A stretch of 60,043 nucleotides of DNA from Spirochaetota bacterium (GCA_026419015.1 JAOAAF010000003.1:1-60043), one strand, 5' to 3'. Shown: positions 35,350 to 45,926, counted from the first letter of the stretch. Notes: a model not told the origin generated them from the letters alone. Numbers and translations are program-made.

Positions 35350-35979
35350 TTATTTCGAATAGAGCTCTACAACCAACTGCTCGTTAAACGTTGATGGCAC
35401 ATCGCTACGCTCAGGAAGCCGAATGATTTTACCTTTCTTGTTTTCAAAATCGATCTCAATCCATGGTGGCACAGAACTAACTGCTTTAGACAGTTTAATT
35501 GCACCTTCCAAAATCGGGTTGTTTTTAAACTTATCTCGTATTTCTACTACATCGTTCACTGATATTCGATACGATGGAATATCGACAATTTTACCATTTA
35601 CAAGCACATGGCGATGTTGAACGAATTGACGTGCCTGCATCCGAGAAGAGGCAAAACCCATTCGATATACTACATTATCAAGACGACGTTCCAATAAGCT
35701 AATCATCTGTGCACCCGTAATGCCTTTCGCGCGCGATGCATCTTCAAAAATTCGACGAAACTGCTTTTCCAACAAACCATACATGCGCTTAATCTTTTGT
35801 TTTTCGCGCAACTGAATTCCATAATCTGACAGTTTGCTTCGCCGTTTTCTTGGAGGTCCGGGCGGATATTTTCTTTTCTTCACAGAACATTTATCGGTAA
35901 GGCACCGTTGACCTTTTAAAAATAACTGTTGCATTTCACGCCTGCACAGCTTACACGATGGCCCTGTATATTTTCCCAT
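35350..35979 (-). CDS. rpsD: 30S ribosomal protein S4
   Basis: 209 residues. It nucleates 16S rRNA folding and in many bacteria represses the alpha operon. The N-terminus has a zinc-type cluster (CKLC at 9-12, C26, C31), unlike zinc-free paralogues. The S4 RNA-binding domain is [32 protein letters not shown]. Ribosome binding site GAGG. An 87-100 base gap follows before rpoA. Confidence 0.99.
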   Translation of the reverse strand: MGKYTGPSCKLCRREMQQLFLKGQRCLTDKCSVKKRKYPPGPPRKRRSKLSDYGIQLREKQKIKRMYGLLEKQFRRIFEDASRAKGITGAQMISLLERRLDNVVYRMGFASSRMQARQFVQHRHVLVNGKIVDIPSYRISVNDVVEIRDKFKNNPILEGAIKLSKAVSSVPPWIEIDFENKKGKIIRLPERSDVPSTFNEQLVVELYSK

Positions 35980-35994
35980 ATATACCTCGCTCTG

Positions 35995-36381
35995 TTATAC
36001 CCTTCTTCGTTTTGGCGGCCTACACCCATTATGCGGGATAGGCGTTACATCTTTAATCTTCGTAATCGTTAACCCTGCCTGCGCCAATGATCGAATTGCA
36101 GCTTCCCTACCAATACCAGGTCCTTTGACATGAACTTCTACGCTTTGTAAGCCTGCCTGGTCGATTGCTTTCTGGGCTGCTGCTTTCGCCGCCATCTGAG
36201 CAGCGAAAGGAGTCGATTTTCGCGAACCGCGAAAGCCTTCAGCGCCCGCAGATGCCCATGCAATAACGTTTCCTTGCATATCAGTCAGGGTAATTATGGT
36301 ATTATTATAAGTTGCTTGAATATAGGCCCTTCCCGTCGGAATGACCTTTTTTTCGCGTTTTTTCGTCTTTTTTTGCTTCAC
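35995..36381 (-). CDS. rpsK: 30S ribosomal protein S11
   Basis: 128 residues starting with GTG, backed by AGGAG. Signature [20 protein letters not shown] and the C-terminal [15 protein letters not shown] with the conserved asparagine that is modified to isoaspartate in some bacteria. It lies between rpsM and rpsD; the spacer of 97 bases to rpsM holds nothing obvious. Confidence 0.99.
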   Translation of the reverse strand: MKQKKTKKREKKVIPTGRAYIQATYNNTIITLTDMQGNVIAWASAGAEGFRGSRKSTPFAAQMAAKAAAQKAIDQAGLQSVEVHVKGPGIGREAAIRSLAQAGLTITKIKDVTPIPHNGCRPPKRRRV

Positions 36382-36478
36382 ACAATTACTCCTCTTCCTT
36401 ATTTACTCATTGATTATTTTCTTAATGATGCCCGTATATGAAATCTCAATTGCCGTTCACTTTAAAATTCATTCCCAT

Positions 36479-36859
36479 TTATTTATTCCCTTTCTTTTTC
36501 GCACCGATTTGTGCCTTTCTGTGCCCTTTTCTCGTGCGCGCATTATTTTTGGTATTTTGGCCTCTCACCGGTAATCCCCGCCGATGGCGAATTCCTCTGT
36601 AGCACCCGATATCCATAAGGCGCTTTATGTTCATCGCAACTTCCGTGCGCAAATCTCCTTCTACCTTGTAATTCTTTTCAATCACGCGGCGAATTTCGCT
36701 TATTTCATCATCGGTCAAATCTTTTACACGCTTATCGGGATTTACTTTTGTTTCTGTTAAAATTTTTTTCGATGTAGTCAAACCAATCCCATAGATATAC
36801 GTTAACGCGACCTCGATGCGTTTGTTACTCGGCAAATCTACTCCCGCTATACGAGCCAT
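36479..36859 (-). CDS. rpsM: 30S ribosomal protein S13
   Basis: 126 residues. Begins [26 protein letters not shown] and ends with the basic tail [18 protein letters not shown], which reaches tRNA in the P site. [14 protein letters not shown] is conserved. Ribosome binding site AAGGAG. Confidence 0.99.
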   Translation of the reverse strand: MARIAGVDLPSNKRIEVALTYIYGIGLTTSKKILTETKVNPDKRVKDLTDDEISEIRRVIEKNYKVEGDLRTEVAMNIKRLMDIGCYRGIRHRRGLPVRGQNTKNNARTRKGHRKAQIGAKKKGNK

Positions 36860-36880
36860 GCTCTTTCTCCTTAAAAAAAA

Positions 36881-37012
36881 TTATTTGCTCACAGTTCTTT
36901 TTTTTTGGCGCTGCTTGTGCCTTGGATTTGAACAAATAACGCGCACCACACCATGTCGTTTAATTACTTTGCAATCGCTGCAAATCCTTTTCACTGAAAC
37001 TCGTACCTTCAT
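36881..37012 (-). CDS. rpmJ: 50S ribosomal protein L36, with short C-terminal extension
   Basis: A 43-residue protein: [20 protein letters not shown]..., with the zinc ligands C11, C14, C27 and H32. Most L36 proteins end at about residue 37 after KQRQ; here KKRTVSK follows, giving about six extra residues. It sits between infA and rpsM as in most bacteria, with a typical ATG. The gene is too short for many gene finders. Confidence 0.97.
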   Translation of the reverse strand: MKVRVSVKRICSDCKVIKRHGVVRVICSNPRHKQRQKKRTVSK

Positions 37013-37108
37013 ACTTTGAATCTCCTCGCTAATTAACACACCAAATTTTCTTCACCGCATCTATCAATTAAATTTCAATCGTTTACACTGCTTTTAATAC
37101 ATAAAAAA

Positions 37109-37327
37109 TTATTTTGCACGATATATAATTCTCCCACGATTTAAATCATACGGAGATAATTCAACGGTCACTCTGTCGCCAGGCAAAATGCGTATATAAT
37201 GCATACGCATTTTCCCCGAAATATGGGCCAATACCACATGGTTGTTATCAAGTTTTACGCGAAACATCGCATTGGGCAATGTTTCGGTCACAACACCTTC
37301 AACTTCGATAGGTTCTTCTTTTGACAT
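37109..37327 (-). CDS. infA: Translation initiation factor IF-1
   Basis: 72 residues, one OB-fold domain that occupies the ribosomal A site during initiation. [22 protein letters not shown] and [28 protein letters not shown] followed by GRIIYRAK are conserved throughout. It lies between map and rpmJ. Confidence 0.99.
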   Translation of the reverse strand: MSKEEPIEVEGVVTETLPNAMFRVKLDNNHVVLAHISGKMRMHYIRILPGDRVTVELSPYDLNRGRIIYRAK

Positions 37328-37373
37328 ATTCGCCTTTCTAATCCAAAATTATTAAAATATTGCACATACTTCA

Positions 37374-38144
37374 TCACTCTATTGCAGTTAATATTTTGGC
37401 TTTCCCATTCATCACTGCAACAGTATGTTCAAAATGAGCCGAAAGGCTTCCATCCGCTGTCACGGCAGTCCACCCATCTTTCAAAATGCGGACTTCAAAT
37501 GAGCCAGCATTCACCATCGGTTCTATCGCAAAAACCATCCCCTCTGCAATCCGTGGTCCCATTCCCGGTTCACCAAAATTTGGTATGGATGGTTCCTCAT
37601 GCAATGATAACCCAATTCCATGACCTACAAATTCTCGCACTGCCGAAAATCCATACATGGCAGCATGAACTTCAATTGCATGTGAAATATCCGAAATCCT
37701 GTTTCCAATAACTACTTGTTCAATACCTTTCATTAAAGCTTCTTCTGTTGCTCGCAGAAGAGTTTCCGCTTGGCGGCTCACATTTCCCACTTTATACGTT
37801 CTGGCAACATCGCCGTAATACCCATCGCAATAAACGCCAACATCTATTCCTACGATATCCCCTCGACGAAGTTTTACCTTTTTCGAAGGGATCCCGTGTA
37901 CCACAACATCATTAATAGAAGTACACAGCGTTGCTGGATATCCCCGATATCCGAGAAACGCTGCTTTTGCATTTTGGGCAGCTATAAACTCACTCGCAAT
38001 TTTGTCAAGCTCGAAGGTACTTATGCCTTCGCAGATATACGGTTCGAGTACCTTCAACACACCTACTGCGATTTGACATGCACGAAAAATTTTCTCTATC
38101 TGCTCCTCTCGATAAATATAAATGCCCAAATCCACATAATCCAA
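37374..38144 (-). CDS. map: Methionine aminopeptidase, type I
   Basis: 256 residues; removes the initiator methionine. Dinuclear metal ligands are visible in GIDVGVYCDGYYGDVART (two Asp), VGHGIGLSLHEEP (His), FAIEPM (Glu) and FEHTVAV (Glu), with the substrate His in VVVHGIPS. The start is uncertain: TTG 38144, four bases after the secY stop, or GTG 38135; neither has a clear ribosome binding site, so coupling to secY is likely. adk, often located here, is absent. Confidence 0.97.
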   Translation of the reverse strand: MDYVDLGIYIYREEQIEKIFRACQIAVGVLKVLEPYICEGISTFELDKIASEFIAAQNAKAAFLGYRGYPATLCTSINDVVVHGIPSKKVKLRRGDIVGIDVGVYCDGYYGDVARTYKVGNVSRQAETLLRATEEALMKGIEQVVIGNRISDISHAIEVHAAMYGFSAVREFVGHGIGLSLHEEPSIPNFGEPGMGPRIAEGMVFAIEPMVNAGSFEVRILKDGWTAVTADGSLSAHFEHTVAVMNGKAKILTAIE

Positions 38145-38148
38145 TCAT

Positions 38149-39498
38149 TTAACGGCGCCCTTTAATGCGGCCCTTTTTAAAAAATCCATCATAATGGCGC
38201 ATAAGCAGTTGCGACTCAATTTGCTTCAATGTATCGAGCGCAACACCAACGATTATTAAAAGCGATGTTCCTCCAAAAAGATATGCCATCTCATGAGATA
38301 CGGACGGCCACATATTTATTATCAAATCTGGTACTATTGCAATCCCCGCAAGAAAAATTGAACCCGGTAATGTAATTCTGTTCAATATCCGCATGATATA
38401 ATCAGACGTATTTTTTCCTGGCCTTATTCCTGGTATAAATCCCCCATATTTTTTCAAATTCTCCGCAATATCAACGGGATTAAATTGTATCGCAGTATAA
38501 AAATAACAAAAGAAAATAATCAATGCACTATACAATATAATATAAACCACGTGCCCCGGCTGAAGCCACGTTTGCAAATATACAAAAAACTGGTATCCCC
38601 TTCCTTCAGCCCCACCAAATATATTTGAAATAATGCTCCCAATTTGCGTTGGAAATAAAATTACTGACGAAGCAAAAATGATTGGTATAACCCCCGCCGC
38701 ATTCACGCGGAGTGGAAGCGCTTGCGATGTCATCTGGACCATGCGCCTCCCTACAATCCTTTTCCCATATTGAACGGGAATTTTTCTTACTCCCAACGTG
38801 AGCACAATGGACGCTGCAACTACCAAAATAAACAAGAAAATTAAAATAATAAAAAGAATAGGCTCCTCGACTCCCACAACCGTTTGATAAATCGCTGCGG
38901 GAACGCGAACTACAATTCCTGCAAAAATAATTAGCGAAATTCCATTCCCAATTCCCTTTTCGGTTATCTGATCTCCCAGCCACATGAGAACCATTGTCCC
39001 AGTCGTTATCGACACAACAGCCATAATTGTAAACCATACCGTTCTATCGCTTGGTACCACATTCGGCATGCTTTTCATCCAAAAGGTAAGCCCAAACGAT
39101 TGTGCGGCACACAATACTACTGTTGCATATCGCGTATATTGGTTTATTTTCTTTGTGCCTTCTGGACCTTCCTTCGAAAGCCTCTCTAAAGAAGGGATTA
39201 CTACTGTTAAAAGCTGCATAATAATCGAAGCTGAAATATACGGCATAATACCCAAAGCAAAAATTGTGAATCGCTTCAACGCACCGCCGGCAAAAAGATC
39301 AAAAAAATCGACAAAACCTCTTCCCGCTCCCGCGCTTGCCTGTGCAGCGCGATTAAAATATTCAATTAATGCTTCACCGTTAATTCCCGGTACTGGAATG
39401 TGAGCACCAACGCGATATATTACAAGGATAAACATCGTAAATAATATGCGCTTTCTAAGCTCCGGTATTTTAAATATGTTTATAATAATATTGGCCAT
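38149..39498 (-). CDS. secY: Preprotein translocase subunit SecY
   Basis: 449 residues with ten hydrophobic segments, the channel of the Sec system in the inner membrane. IPELRKRILFTMFILVIYRVGAHIPVPGI and the plug region GGALKRFTIFALGIMPYISASIIMQLL are typical. Periplasmic and cytoplasmic loops are of ordinary length. It follows rplO in the spc operon. Confidence 0.99.
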   Translation of the reverse strand: MANIIINIFKIPELRKRILFTMFILVIYRVGAHIPVPGINGEALIEYFNRAAQASAGAGRGFVDFFDLFAGGALKRFTIFALGIMPYISASIIMQLLTVVIPSLERLSKEGPEGTKKINQYTRYATVVLCAAQSFGLTFWMKSMPNVVPSDRTVWFTIMAVVSITTGTMVLMWLGDQITEKGIGNGISLIIFAGIVVRVPAAIYQTVVGVEEPILFIILIFLFILVVAASIVLTLGVRKIPVQYGKRIVGRRMVQMTSQALPLRVNAAGVIPIIFASSVILFPTQIGSIISNIFGGAEGRGYQFFVYLQTWLQPGHVVYIILYSALIIFFCYFYTAIQFNPVDIAENLKKYGGFIPGIRPGKNTSDYIMRILNRITLPGSIFLAGIAIVPDLIINMWPSVSHEMAYLFGGTSLLIIVGVALDTLKQIESQLLMRHYDGFFKKGRIKGRR

Positions 39499-39509
39499 TT
39501 GCTCACCAA

Positions 39510-39977
39510 TTACGCAGTTTTATCCTGAATTTTACGAGCTTTCTTTCTCAGTACGGCACTGCCACCTACCTTTTTTATTTTCTCAATCGCGCTCTTCGAA
39601 AAGGCATCAGCGACAACGGTACACGCTGTGGTAATTTCACCAACTCCTAATATCTTTATTTTTTTATCCTCTTTTTTCACTAACCCATGGGCGCGCATCA
39701 CCGATGGGGTAATTTCCGCAACTCCGAGCTTCGCAATCCGGTCAAGATTTACTATTTGATATTCTTCTTTCATGAAATTATTAAAGCCACGTTTTGGCAA
39801 TCGCCGTTGAATCGGCATTTGCCCCCCTTCAAACCATGGCCTTCGCTTACTGCCAGATCTGCTCAATTGCCCTTTTTGACCGCGCGTGGAAGTTTTCCCC
39901 ATGCCGCTTCCTGGTCCGCGACCTACTCTCTTTCGCGTTTTGTGCGATGTCGGTTTTTTTAGCACATACGTTTCCAT
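39510..39977 (-). CDS. rplO: 50S ribosomal protein L15
   Basis: 155 residues. Glycine/arginine-rich N-terminus KTRKRVGRGPGSGMGKTSTRG, then GGQMPIQRRLPKRGF, the classical L15 signature. Ribosome binding site GGTGAG. Between rpmD and secY. Confidence 0.99.
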   Translation of the reverse strand: METYVLKKPTSHKTRKRVGRGPGSGMGKTSTRGQKGQLSRSGSKRRPWFEGGQMPIQRRLPKRGFNNFMKEEYQIVNLDRIAKLGVAEITPSVMRAHGLVKKEDKKIKILGVGEITTACTVVADAFSKSAIEKIKKVGGSAVLRKKARKIQDKTA

Positions 39978-39992
39978 ATACTCACCGATCTT

Positions 39993-40181
39993 TTACTCGT
40001 CGATTTCGATAACTTTTACCATATGCGATACGCGCGCAATCATGCCACGTATCACTGGATTATCATCATGAACGCGTTCTGCATTCATTTTGCGCAACCC
40101 AAGCGCCCGCATTGTCGCGCGCAATTTTGGTTTCGCCCCTATTGTGCTTTTTATCTGCTTCACTTTAAGCTTCTTTGCCAT
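39993..40181 (-). CDS. rpmD: 50S ribosomal protein L30
   Basis: 62 residues from the ATG at 40181; a GTG six bases earlier is less likely. [27 protein letters not shown] and [14 protein letters not shown]-type sequence identify L30. It overlaps the end of rpsE by 17 bases. Confidence 0.98.
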   Translation of the reverse strand: MAKKLKVKQIKSTIGAKPKLRATMRALGLRKMNAERVHDDNPVIRGMIARVSHMVKVIEIDE

Positions 40182-40698
40182 ACGCACCCCACAACTTCTT
40201 TATGGTCACTTCCCTCATTTCCGCAGCTTCGCTTAAATTTCTGAGTTGAAGTAATCCCTTCATCGTCGCTTTCACGACATTTTGTGGATTTCTCGAACCA
40301 ATCGTTTTTGCTAAAATATCCGCAATACCTGCACGCTCTAATACTGCACGTACCGCACCGCCTGCAATCAGTCCAGTGCCTGGCGTTGCTGGTTTTAAAA
40401 TCACTTTCGATGTTTTAAATTTCCCAACTATCTCGTGCGGTATGGTATGTTTGTTGATGCTTATTTTGTACAAATTCTTTTTCGCGCTTTCTACACTCTT
40501 TCGAATAGCATCGGGAACTTCATTCGCTTTTCCAAATCCAATGCCCACATGCCCTTGCCCATCGCCAACAACTGAGAGCGCATTGAATGAAAATCTTCGT
40601 CCACCTTTCACAACTTTCGCTACTCGATTAATAGCAATAACTTTCTCGGTTAATTCAAGCCCTTCAGGACTTACATGTTTCTTTTTAATATTCATCAT
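40165..40698 (-). CDS. rpsE: 30S ribosomal protein S5
   Basis: 177 residues from the ATG at 40698, eight bases after AGGAG; an upstream TTG is rejected. [33 protein letters not shown] and [22 protein letters not shown] are diagnostic, with the KVVKGGRRF loop related to spectinomycin action. It overlaps rpmD downstream. Confidence 0.99.
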   Translation of the reverse strand: MMNIKKKHVSPEGLELTEKVIAINRVAKVVKGGRRFSFNALSVVGDGQGHVGIGFGKANEVPDAIRKSVESAKKNLYKISINKHTIPHEIVGKFKTSKVILKPATPGTGLIAGGAVRAVLERAGIADILAKTIGSRNPQNVVKATMKGLLQLRNLSEAAEMREVTIKKLWGAYGKEA

Positions 40699-40715
40699 CA
40701 ATACTGCTCCTGTTT

Positions 40716-41078
40716 TCAAAATTCAAGGCCAGCTTCTCGCGCTGCTTCAGCAAACGATTTTACTTTCCCATGATATAAATTTCCATTGCGATCGAACACT
40801 ACTTTTTTTATTCCCTTTTCTAATGCCCGTTTCGCTAATATCTTCCCCAATTCCTTAGCCGCTTCAATATTCTTTTTTCCGCGCAATGGGAAATCTTTTT
40901 CCATCGTCGTTGCATACACTAACGTGTGACCTTTTAAATCATCAATTACTTGAACAGTAAGATGTTTATTCGATTTCGAAAAACAGAGCCGTGGCCTCTC
41001 GGGGCTTGTGATTAGTTTTCGTTTTACTCGCATTCTCCTTCGGAATGCTCGTGCTTTTATTTTCGCAAGTTTATTCAT
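40716..41078 (-). CDS. rplR: 50S ribosomal protein L18
   Basis: 120 residues, binding 5S r[36 protein letters not shown] and the end [13 protein letters not shown] are typical. The ATG overlaps the rplF stop (TAATG), so the two are coupled. Confidence 0.99.
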   Translation of the reverse strand: MNKLAKIKARAFRRRMRVKRKLITSPERPRLCFSKSNKHLTVQVIDDLKGHTLVYATTMEKDFPLRGKKNIEAAKELGKILAKRALEKGIKKVVFDRNGNLYHGKVKSFAEAAREAGLEF

Positions 41079-41623
41079 TATTTTTTACCCGTCTTTCCAG
41101 CTTTTCTTCTTATTTTTTCTTCCGCATACCGAATCCCCTTACCTTTATAAGGTTCTGGGGGTTTAAGTTTGCGGATATTTGCTGCAACCTGACCAACTTT
41201 TTGTTTGTTGATTCCTTTCACCTTTAATTTTGTTGGCTCAAGCACTTCAACAGTAATGCCTTCCGGTGGTGAAAAAAGCACGCTGTGCGAAAACCCCAAC
41301 TGAAATACTACATCATTTTTCTGCTGTTGAGCCCTATAGCCAACCCCAACGATTTCAAGATTCTTTTCAAAGCCATTTGTGACACCCATTATCATATTGG
41401 CAATTAGCGCACGGTGTAGGCCATGAGCGGCGCGAATGCGCTTGTCATTCACATCGCCAACAGCTTCGACCAAAAGTGTATTTCCCTCTTTTTTTAGGGT
41501 CACACAATCCATAAGCTCAATAGAATCGGACCCTAATTTACCTTTTACGGTAACTTTTCTTCCATCAATTTCTACATTTACTCCATCAGGAAGAATTATT
41601 GGTTTTTTCCCTATTCGTGACAT
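41078..41623 (-). CDS. rplF: 50S ribosomal protein L6
   Basis: 181 residues in two repeated domains. MSRIGKKPIILPDGVNVEI at the start and KGINKQKVGQVAANIRKLKPPEPYKGKGIRY near the end. The tail ends AGKTGKK. Between rpsH and rplR. Confidence 0.99.
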   Translation of the reverse strand: MSRIGKKPIILPDGVNVEIDGRKVTVKGKLGSDSIELMDCVTLKKEGNTLLVEAVGDVNDKRIRAAHGLHRALIANMIMGVTNGFEKNLEIVGVGYRAQQQKNDVVFQLGFSHSVLFSPPEGITVEVLEPTKLKVKGINKQKVGQVAANIRKLKPPEPYKGKGIRYAEEKIRRKAGKTGKK

Positions 41624-41640
41624 TGCACAATTAATCCTTT

Positions 41641-42042
41641 TTACAATATTTCACAAATAACTTCGCCACCCACATTTAATTTTTTTGCAGTTTTATTCGT
41701 AATTATCCCCCTCGATGTCGAGAGAATGCGAATCCCCACATTATTATATACTGGTCGAATGTCTTTTGCTTTTACATATATTCTTCTTCCAGGCGAACTA
41801 ATTCTTCGCATCTTCATAATTGCGGGCGTATTATCGGCGTTGTATTTAAAATAAACCCGCAAAATCTTTTGCTTATTATCATCAATCAATTTGTAATTCT
41901 TAATAAAACCTTCGTCTTTTAATATTCTCGCAATTGCAAGTTTCATTTTTGATGATGGAATATCAGCTTTTAAATGATTAGCTTTCATCGCATTGCGCAT
42001 CCGCGTTAACATATCAGCAATTGGATCGCTCACTCTACTCAT
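41641..42042 (-). CDS. rpsH: 30S ribosomal protein S8
   Basis: 133 residues from the ATG at 42042; the in-frame GTG 12 bases upstream is itself part of the GTGGAG ribosome binding site. SDPIADMLTRMRNAMKANH and the end STSRGIITNKTAKKLNVGGEVICEIL are conserved. In E. coli S8 represses the spc operon. Confidence 0.99.
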   Translation of the reverse strand: MSRVSDPIADMLTRMRNAMKANHLKADIPSSKMKLAIARILKDEGFIKNYKLIDDNKQKILRVYFKYNADNTPAIMKMRRISSPGRRIYVKAKDIRPVYNNVGIRILSTSRGIITNKTAKKLNVGGEVICEIL

Positions 42043-42069
42043 TCTATGCTCCACTTATTTAAAATAATA

Positions 42070-42255
42070 TTACCATGAAGATTTAATCACACCGGGAATT
42101 TTTCCCTCATTCGCTAATTTTCGAAAACATATTCGGCACATTTCAAAACGGCGCAAATACCCCCTTGGCCTGCCACAAAGCTTGCACCGGTTGTGGTGAC
42201 GCACTCGAAATTTCGGGGGCTTTTTGCTTTTCGCAATCATTGATGTTCTTGCCAT
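42070..42255 (-). CDS. rpsN: 30S ribosomal protein S14, zinc-binding (type Z)
   Basis: 61 residues from the ATG at 42255 after GAGGG; the longer frame with an ATG further upstream would run into rplE. It has the CxxC pairs [20 protein letters not shown], marking the short zinc form of S14. Only this copy is in the window. Confidence 0.98.
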   Translation of the reverse strand: MARTSMIAKSKKPPKFRVRHHNRCKLCGRPRGYLRRFEMCRICFRKLANEGKIPGVIKSSW

Positions 42256-42259
42256 TATG

Positions 42260-42808
42260 TTAACCCTCTTCCCTAAACGGCATTTTAAACTCTTCAAGAA
42301 GCGCTTTTGCTTCCTCTTTGGTTTTCGCAGTAGTAACGATAGTGATATTCATGCCGTGAATTCGTTCCACTTTATCGAAATCAATCTCTGGAAATATTAT
42401 TTGCTCCTTAATGGAAAAATTATAATTCCCAAAATTATCAAATGCTTTAGGGGAAAGCCCTTTAAAGTCCCTTACGCGCGGAAGGGATATATTAATAAGC
42501 CTATCTAAAAATTCATACATCCTATCCCTTCGCAAGGTAACGCGACAACCCACTTCATATCCTTCGCGAATTTTAAAGTTCGAAATAGCCTTTTTTGCAT
42601 ACGTCTTTACGGCACGCTGTCCAGTAATAAGAGTCAATTCCTCCACCGCAGCATTCAGCGCGTTCACATTCGCATGCCCATCGCCCATCCCCACATTAAG
42701 CACAATTTTTTCCAATCGCGGCACTTGCATAATCGATTTATATTTGAAACGTTCAAAAAGCCGCTTTTGAATTCTTTTATTGTATTCTTCTCTCAACCTG
42801 CTGGCCAT
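42260..42808 (-). CDS. rplE: 50S ribosomal protein L5
   Basis: 182 residues, 5S rRNA-binding. [25 protein letters not shown] and the block [30 protein letters not shown] are typical. Starts 14 bases after rplX. Confidence 0.99.
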   Translation of the reverse strand: MASRLREEYNKRIQKRLFERFKYKSIMQVPRLEKIVLNVGMGDGHANVNALNAAVEELTLITGQRAVKTYAKKAISNFKIREGYEVGCRVTLRRDRMYEFLDRLINISLPRVRDFKGLSPKAFDNFGNYNFSIKEQIIFPEIDFDKVERIHGMNITIVTTAKTKEEAKALLEEFKMPFREEG

Positions 42809-42822
42809 CGCAAAACCCTCAA

Positions 42823-43143
42823 TTAAATTTCCTTATTGCATTTTTTACACTTTCGTATCTTTTTATCACCAGTAATTTCAAAACCTACACGAACCCCTTT
42901 TTTGCACTTATCGCAAAAAAGCATCACATTTGATATATGAATTGGATACTCAAGCGTGATAACACCGCCCTTTGGTGCATCCTGGCTAGGGCGCACAAAT
43001 TTTTTCTTCTTGTTTACCCCTTCGACAACTACTCTCCCTTTCTTTGAATCGATATGAAGAACTTTGCCTCTTTTCCCTTTGTCCTTCCCAGTAATTACCA
43101 CTACCGTATCGTTTTTCTTAATTTTTTTACAAACTCCTTGCAT
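42823..43143 (-). CDS. rplX: 50S ribosomal protein L24
   Basis: 106 residues from the ATG at 43143 after GAGGGAA; an ATG 18 bases upstream is less well placed. The KOW motif is [24 protein letters not shown]. The C-terminal part has a CxxC pair (CDKCKKG...CKKCNKE), a zinc-ribbon version of L24. Confidence 0.98.
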   Translation of the reverse strand: MQGVCKKIKKNDTVVVITGKDKGKRGKVLHIDSKKGRVVVEGVNKKKKFVRPSQDAPKGGVITLEYPIHISNVMLFCDKCKKGVRVGFEITGDKKIRKCKKCNKEI

Positions 43144-43179
43144 TGCGCATTCCCTCTTCACACATTGTATTGCTCTTTT

Positions 43180-43572
43180 CTACAATACCTCTGGAGCTAG
43201 CGACACAATTTTCATAAAATTCCGATCGCGAAGTTCCCTGGCTACTGGGCCGAAAATTCGCGTACCGCGCGGTTCCCCTTTATTATCAATGATTGCAACA
43301 GCATTATCATCAAAACGAATATACGTACCATCTTTTCTTCTAACCGCGCGTTTTGCGCGAACAATCACTGCTCGCAACACTGCTTTCCCATGAACTTTTT
43401 TCCCCGTTGAATCTTTCAATCCATACGAAGGGTGAGCATCCTTTACTGCTACAATAATTACATCGCCTACTGTTGCGTACCGCCTTCGCGTTCCACCCAA
43501 AATTTTTATACATTGAACTTTTTTCACACCGCTGTTGTCTGCGACATCGAGCATCGTTTCTACCTGAATCAT
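43180..43572 (-). CDS. rplN: 50S ribosomal protein L14
   Basis: 130 residues against about 122 in most bacteria; the extra residues form an insertion around [41 protein letters not shown] and the end [18 protein letters not shown] are typical. Confidence 0.99.
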   Translation of the reverse strand: MIQVETMLDVADNSGVKKVQCIKILGGTRRRYATVGDVIIVAVKDAHPSYGLKDSTGKKVHGKAVLRAVIVRAKRAVRRKDGTYIRFDDNAVAIIDNKGEPRGTRIFGPVARELRDRNFMKIVSLAPEVL

Positions 43573-43581
43573 ATCGCACCT

Positions 43582-43851
43582 CTATTTCGCTTTCTGTACG
43601 ATTTCCAATAACCTAAAGCGCTTTTCCTTTGAAAGCGGTCTTGTTTCAACAATCCGAACTACATCGCCAATGCTGCACTGGCTTTTTTCATCGTGCGCCT
43701 TTACTTTCTTATGAATCTTCACAGATTTTTTGTACAATGGATGCAACTTCATCTGTTCAAGGCGCACCACAATTGTTTTATCCATTTTATTGCTCACCAC
43801 AACTCCTGTGAGAACTTTCTTCGCCTTTTTCACTTCTTTTGCATTTTCCAT
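43582..43851 (-). CDS. rpsQ: 30S ribosomal protein S17
   Basis: 89 residues, OB-fold. [20 protein letters not shown] and [21 protein letters not shown]-type block are conserved. It starts 24 bases after rpmC and ends nine bases before rplN. Confidence 0.99.
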   Translation of the reverse strand: MENAKEVKKAKKVLTGVVVSNKMDKTIVVRLEQMKLHPLYKKSVKIHKKVKAHDEKSQCSIGDVVRIVETRPLSKEKRFRLLEIVQKAK

Positions 43852-43875
43852 ACATTCACCACAATTACCGATATA

Positions 43876-44085
43876 TTACGTTCGCTTGGGAGTTCTTATT
43901 CCCAACTTGTATTCATTTTTTAAGGTAAGTATCCGTGCAATATTCCTCTTTAGTTGTTTGATCTTTTGCGGGTTATCCAATTTGCTGGTCACCGCTTTAA
44001 ACCGCTCTTTGCGCAATTCTTCCTTACTTTCCCTAAGTATCCGATTGAGTTCCTCTATTCCCATTTCATCAAACTTACCTTTCAT
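43876..44085 (-). CDS. rpmC: 50S ribosomal protein L29
   Basis: 69 residues, two helices: EELNRILRESKEELRKERF and NPQKIKQLKRNIARILTL. Located at the polypeptide exit in the ribosome. Between rplP and rpsQ. Confidence 0.98.
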   Translation of the reverse strand: MKGKFDEMGIEELNRILRESKEELRKERFKAVTSKLDNPQKIKQLKRNIARILTLKNEYKLGIRTPKRT

Positions 44086-44143
44086 TTTTCATGCCCCAAA
44101 ATTTAAAAAATCTTTACTTGTAACGCATCTTCCCTTTGTACAT

Positions 44144-44560
44144 CTACCGATGATCCTGAATCGTAATGACCTTCGTCTTCACAGGTAATTTGCTCGAAGC
44201 TAATTGCAGGGCCTCTTTTGCTAACGCATAATCTACACCTGCAATTTCAAAAAGTATTCTTCCCGGTTTCACCCGAGCTTCCCAACCTTCTGGATTTCCT
44301 TTCCCTTTCCCCATGCGCGTTTCAGCTGGTTTTTTCGTGAAAGGATAATCGGGGAAAATGCGAATCCATAACTTCCCACCTCTTTTCAATTTTCGATTTA
44401 TCGCAACGCGGGCAGCTTCTATTTGCTTACTGGAAATTCTCCCTGGTTCCAACGATTTCAATGCGTGCTCACCAAAAGCAATTGATGAACCTCGATATGC
44501 TTTTCCTTTTAATCGCCCCCGTTGAACTTTGCGATACTTTGTTCGTTTTGGCATTAACAT
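44144..44560 (-). CDS. rplP: 50S ribosomal protein L16
   Basis: 138 residues. [23 protein letters not shown] and [25 protein letters not shown] are diagnostic; the Arg that is hydroxylated in E. coli lies in this region. The ATG at 44560 is eight bases after AGGGG; an ATG six bases in is possible. Confidence 0.99.
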   Translation of the reverse strand: MLMPKRTKYRKVQRGRLKGKAYRGSSIAFGEHALKSLEPGRISSKQIEAARVAINRKLKRGGKLWIRIFPDYPFTKKPAETRMGKGKGNPEGWEARVKPGRILFEIAGVDYALAKEALQLASSKLPVKTKVITIQDHR

Positions 44561-44571
44561 AACGCTAACCC

Positions 44572-45258
44572 CTATTTCTCACGCGAACGCCTGCGCGGTT
44601 GATATTTGCTCTCTTCGCTTTCCTCATCTTTAGAAAGAACTTCTCCGTTATAAACCCATACCTTAATTCCAATAACGCCAAACGTCGTCAACGCTTCTGC
44701 CGTACCATAGTCAATATCCGCACGAAGTGTGTGAAGCGGAATGCGCCCTTCTTTATACGATTCCGAACGCGCTATTTCAGCTCCGTTTAGTCGTCCTGAT
44801 ACGGCAATTTTTACCCCCAATGCACCTGCACGAATTGCGCCGGCAATCCCTTGCTTTACTGCTCTGCGATAAGGGAATCGCGCTTCCAGTTGCGATGCAA
44901 TTTGCTCTGCGATGAGCTTTGCATTTTTCTCAGGTTTCTTAATTTCAACTATGTTAATATACACATTCTTCGACGCTATCTTTTGTATATCCGCTTTTAG
45001 TTTTTCAATATCAACACCTTTTCTCCCAATTAAAAGACCTGGTCGCGCAGCATGAATGTTCACATTTATACGGTCGTGAAGCCGCTCTATTATTACATTC
45101 CCAATTCCCGCGCTCTTATGCGCTTTGTTTATAAAATTGCGTATTGCAAGATCTTCATGTAAATACTTGGCGTAATTTTTTTTATCCTCGTACCAAATTG
45201 AATCCCAGGTTTGTATTACGCCAATTCTAAAGCCTATTGGATTAACCTTTTGACCCAT
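44572..45258 (-). CDS. rpsC: 30S ribosomal protein S3
   Basis: 228 residues. [23 protein letters not shown], the KH motif with [17 protein letters not shown] and the S3 C-terminal domain [22 protein letters not shown]. The end is a charged tail ([14 protein letters not shown]). Starts 27 bases after rplV. Confidence 0.99.
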   Translation of the reverse strand: MGQKVNPIGFRIGVIQTWDSIWYEDKKNYAKYLHEDLAIRNFINKAHKSAGIGNVIIERLHDRINVNIHAARPGLLIGRKGVDIEKLKADIQKIASKNVYINIVEIKKPEKNAKLIAEQIASQLEARFPYRRAVKQGIAGAIRAGALGVKIAVSGRLNGAEIARSESYKEGRIPLHTLRADIDYGTAEALTTFGVIGIKVWVYNGEVLSKDEESEESKYQPRRRSREK

Positions 45259-45285
45259 CTGACTGTCCTTTTCCCATTGGTAATC

Positions 45286-45630
45286 TTAACTCTCATCAGA
45301 CAACACAATAGTAATTGTGCTCGTCCGTTTTCGAATGCGCGTTGCTCTTCCTCGCGCTCTCGCTCGAAAACGCTTCAATGTTGGACCTACATCAACAGTA
45401 ATCTTTTTAATATACAAATCCTTTTCCAAAATATCTGGATTTTGATATTTTGCATTCGCACCTGCTGAATAAAGAACCTTTAAAATTAATTTCGATGCTT
45501 TCCGCGGTATTGCTTTTAAAATATCAACTGCTTCTGGAAATGAATATCCCTTTATTTCATTTGCAACAATTCTCGCTTTCGATGCAGAAATTCGATTATA
45601 TTTTGAAATCGAAAAAGATTCCATATTCAT
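45286..45630 (-). CDS. rplV: 50S ribosomal protein L22
   Basis: 114 residues. RISASKARIVANEIKGYSFPEAVDIL and FRARARGRATRIRKRTSTITIVL, the extended hairpin lining the peptide exit tunnel. Starts six bases after rpsS. Confidence 0.99.
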   Translation of the reverse strand: MNMESFSISKYNRISASKARIVANEIKGYSFPEAVDILKAIPRKASKLILKVLYSAGANAKYQNPDILEKDLYIKKITVDVGPTLKRFRARARGRATRIRKRTSTITIVLSDES

Positions 45631-45636
45631 TAACCT

Positions 45637-45924
45637 CTATTTGCTTTTCTTTGCAATTTTATCATCCTTACTCGTATGACCACGATATGTCCGCGTCGGT
45701 GCAAACTCGCCTAATTTGTGCCCAACCATATTTTCTGTCACATACACAGGGATAAAATTTTTTCCATTGTGTACCATAATCGTGTGCCCAATCATTTCCG
45801 GAAATATTGTCGAACGCCTCGACCACGTCTTTATCGATTTTTTGGTATTTGACGAATTCATCTCTTCAATCTTTTTAAAAAGATTCATATCGATATATGG
45901 ACCTTTTTTTATCGACCGTGACAT
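45637..45924 (-). CDS. rpsS: 30S ribosomal protein S19
   Basis: 95 residues. [45 protein letters not shown] and [19 protein letters not shown]. Follows rplB by two bases. Confidence 0.99.
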   Translation of the reverse strand: MSRSIKKGPYIDMNLFKKIEEMNSSNTKKSIKTWSRRSTIFPEMIGHTIMVHNGKNFIPVYVTENMVGHKLGEFAPTRTYRGHTSKDDKIAKKSK

Positions 45925-45926
45925 AC

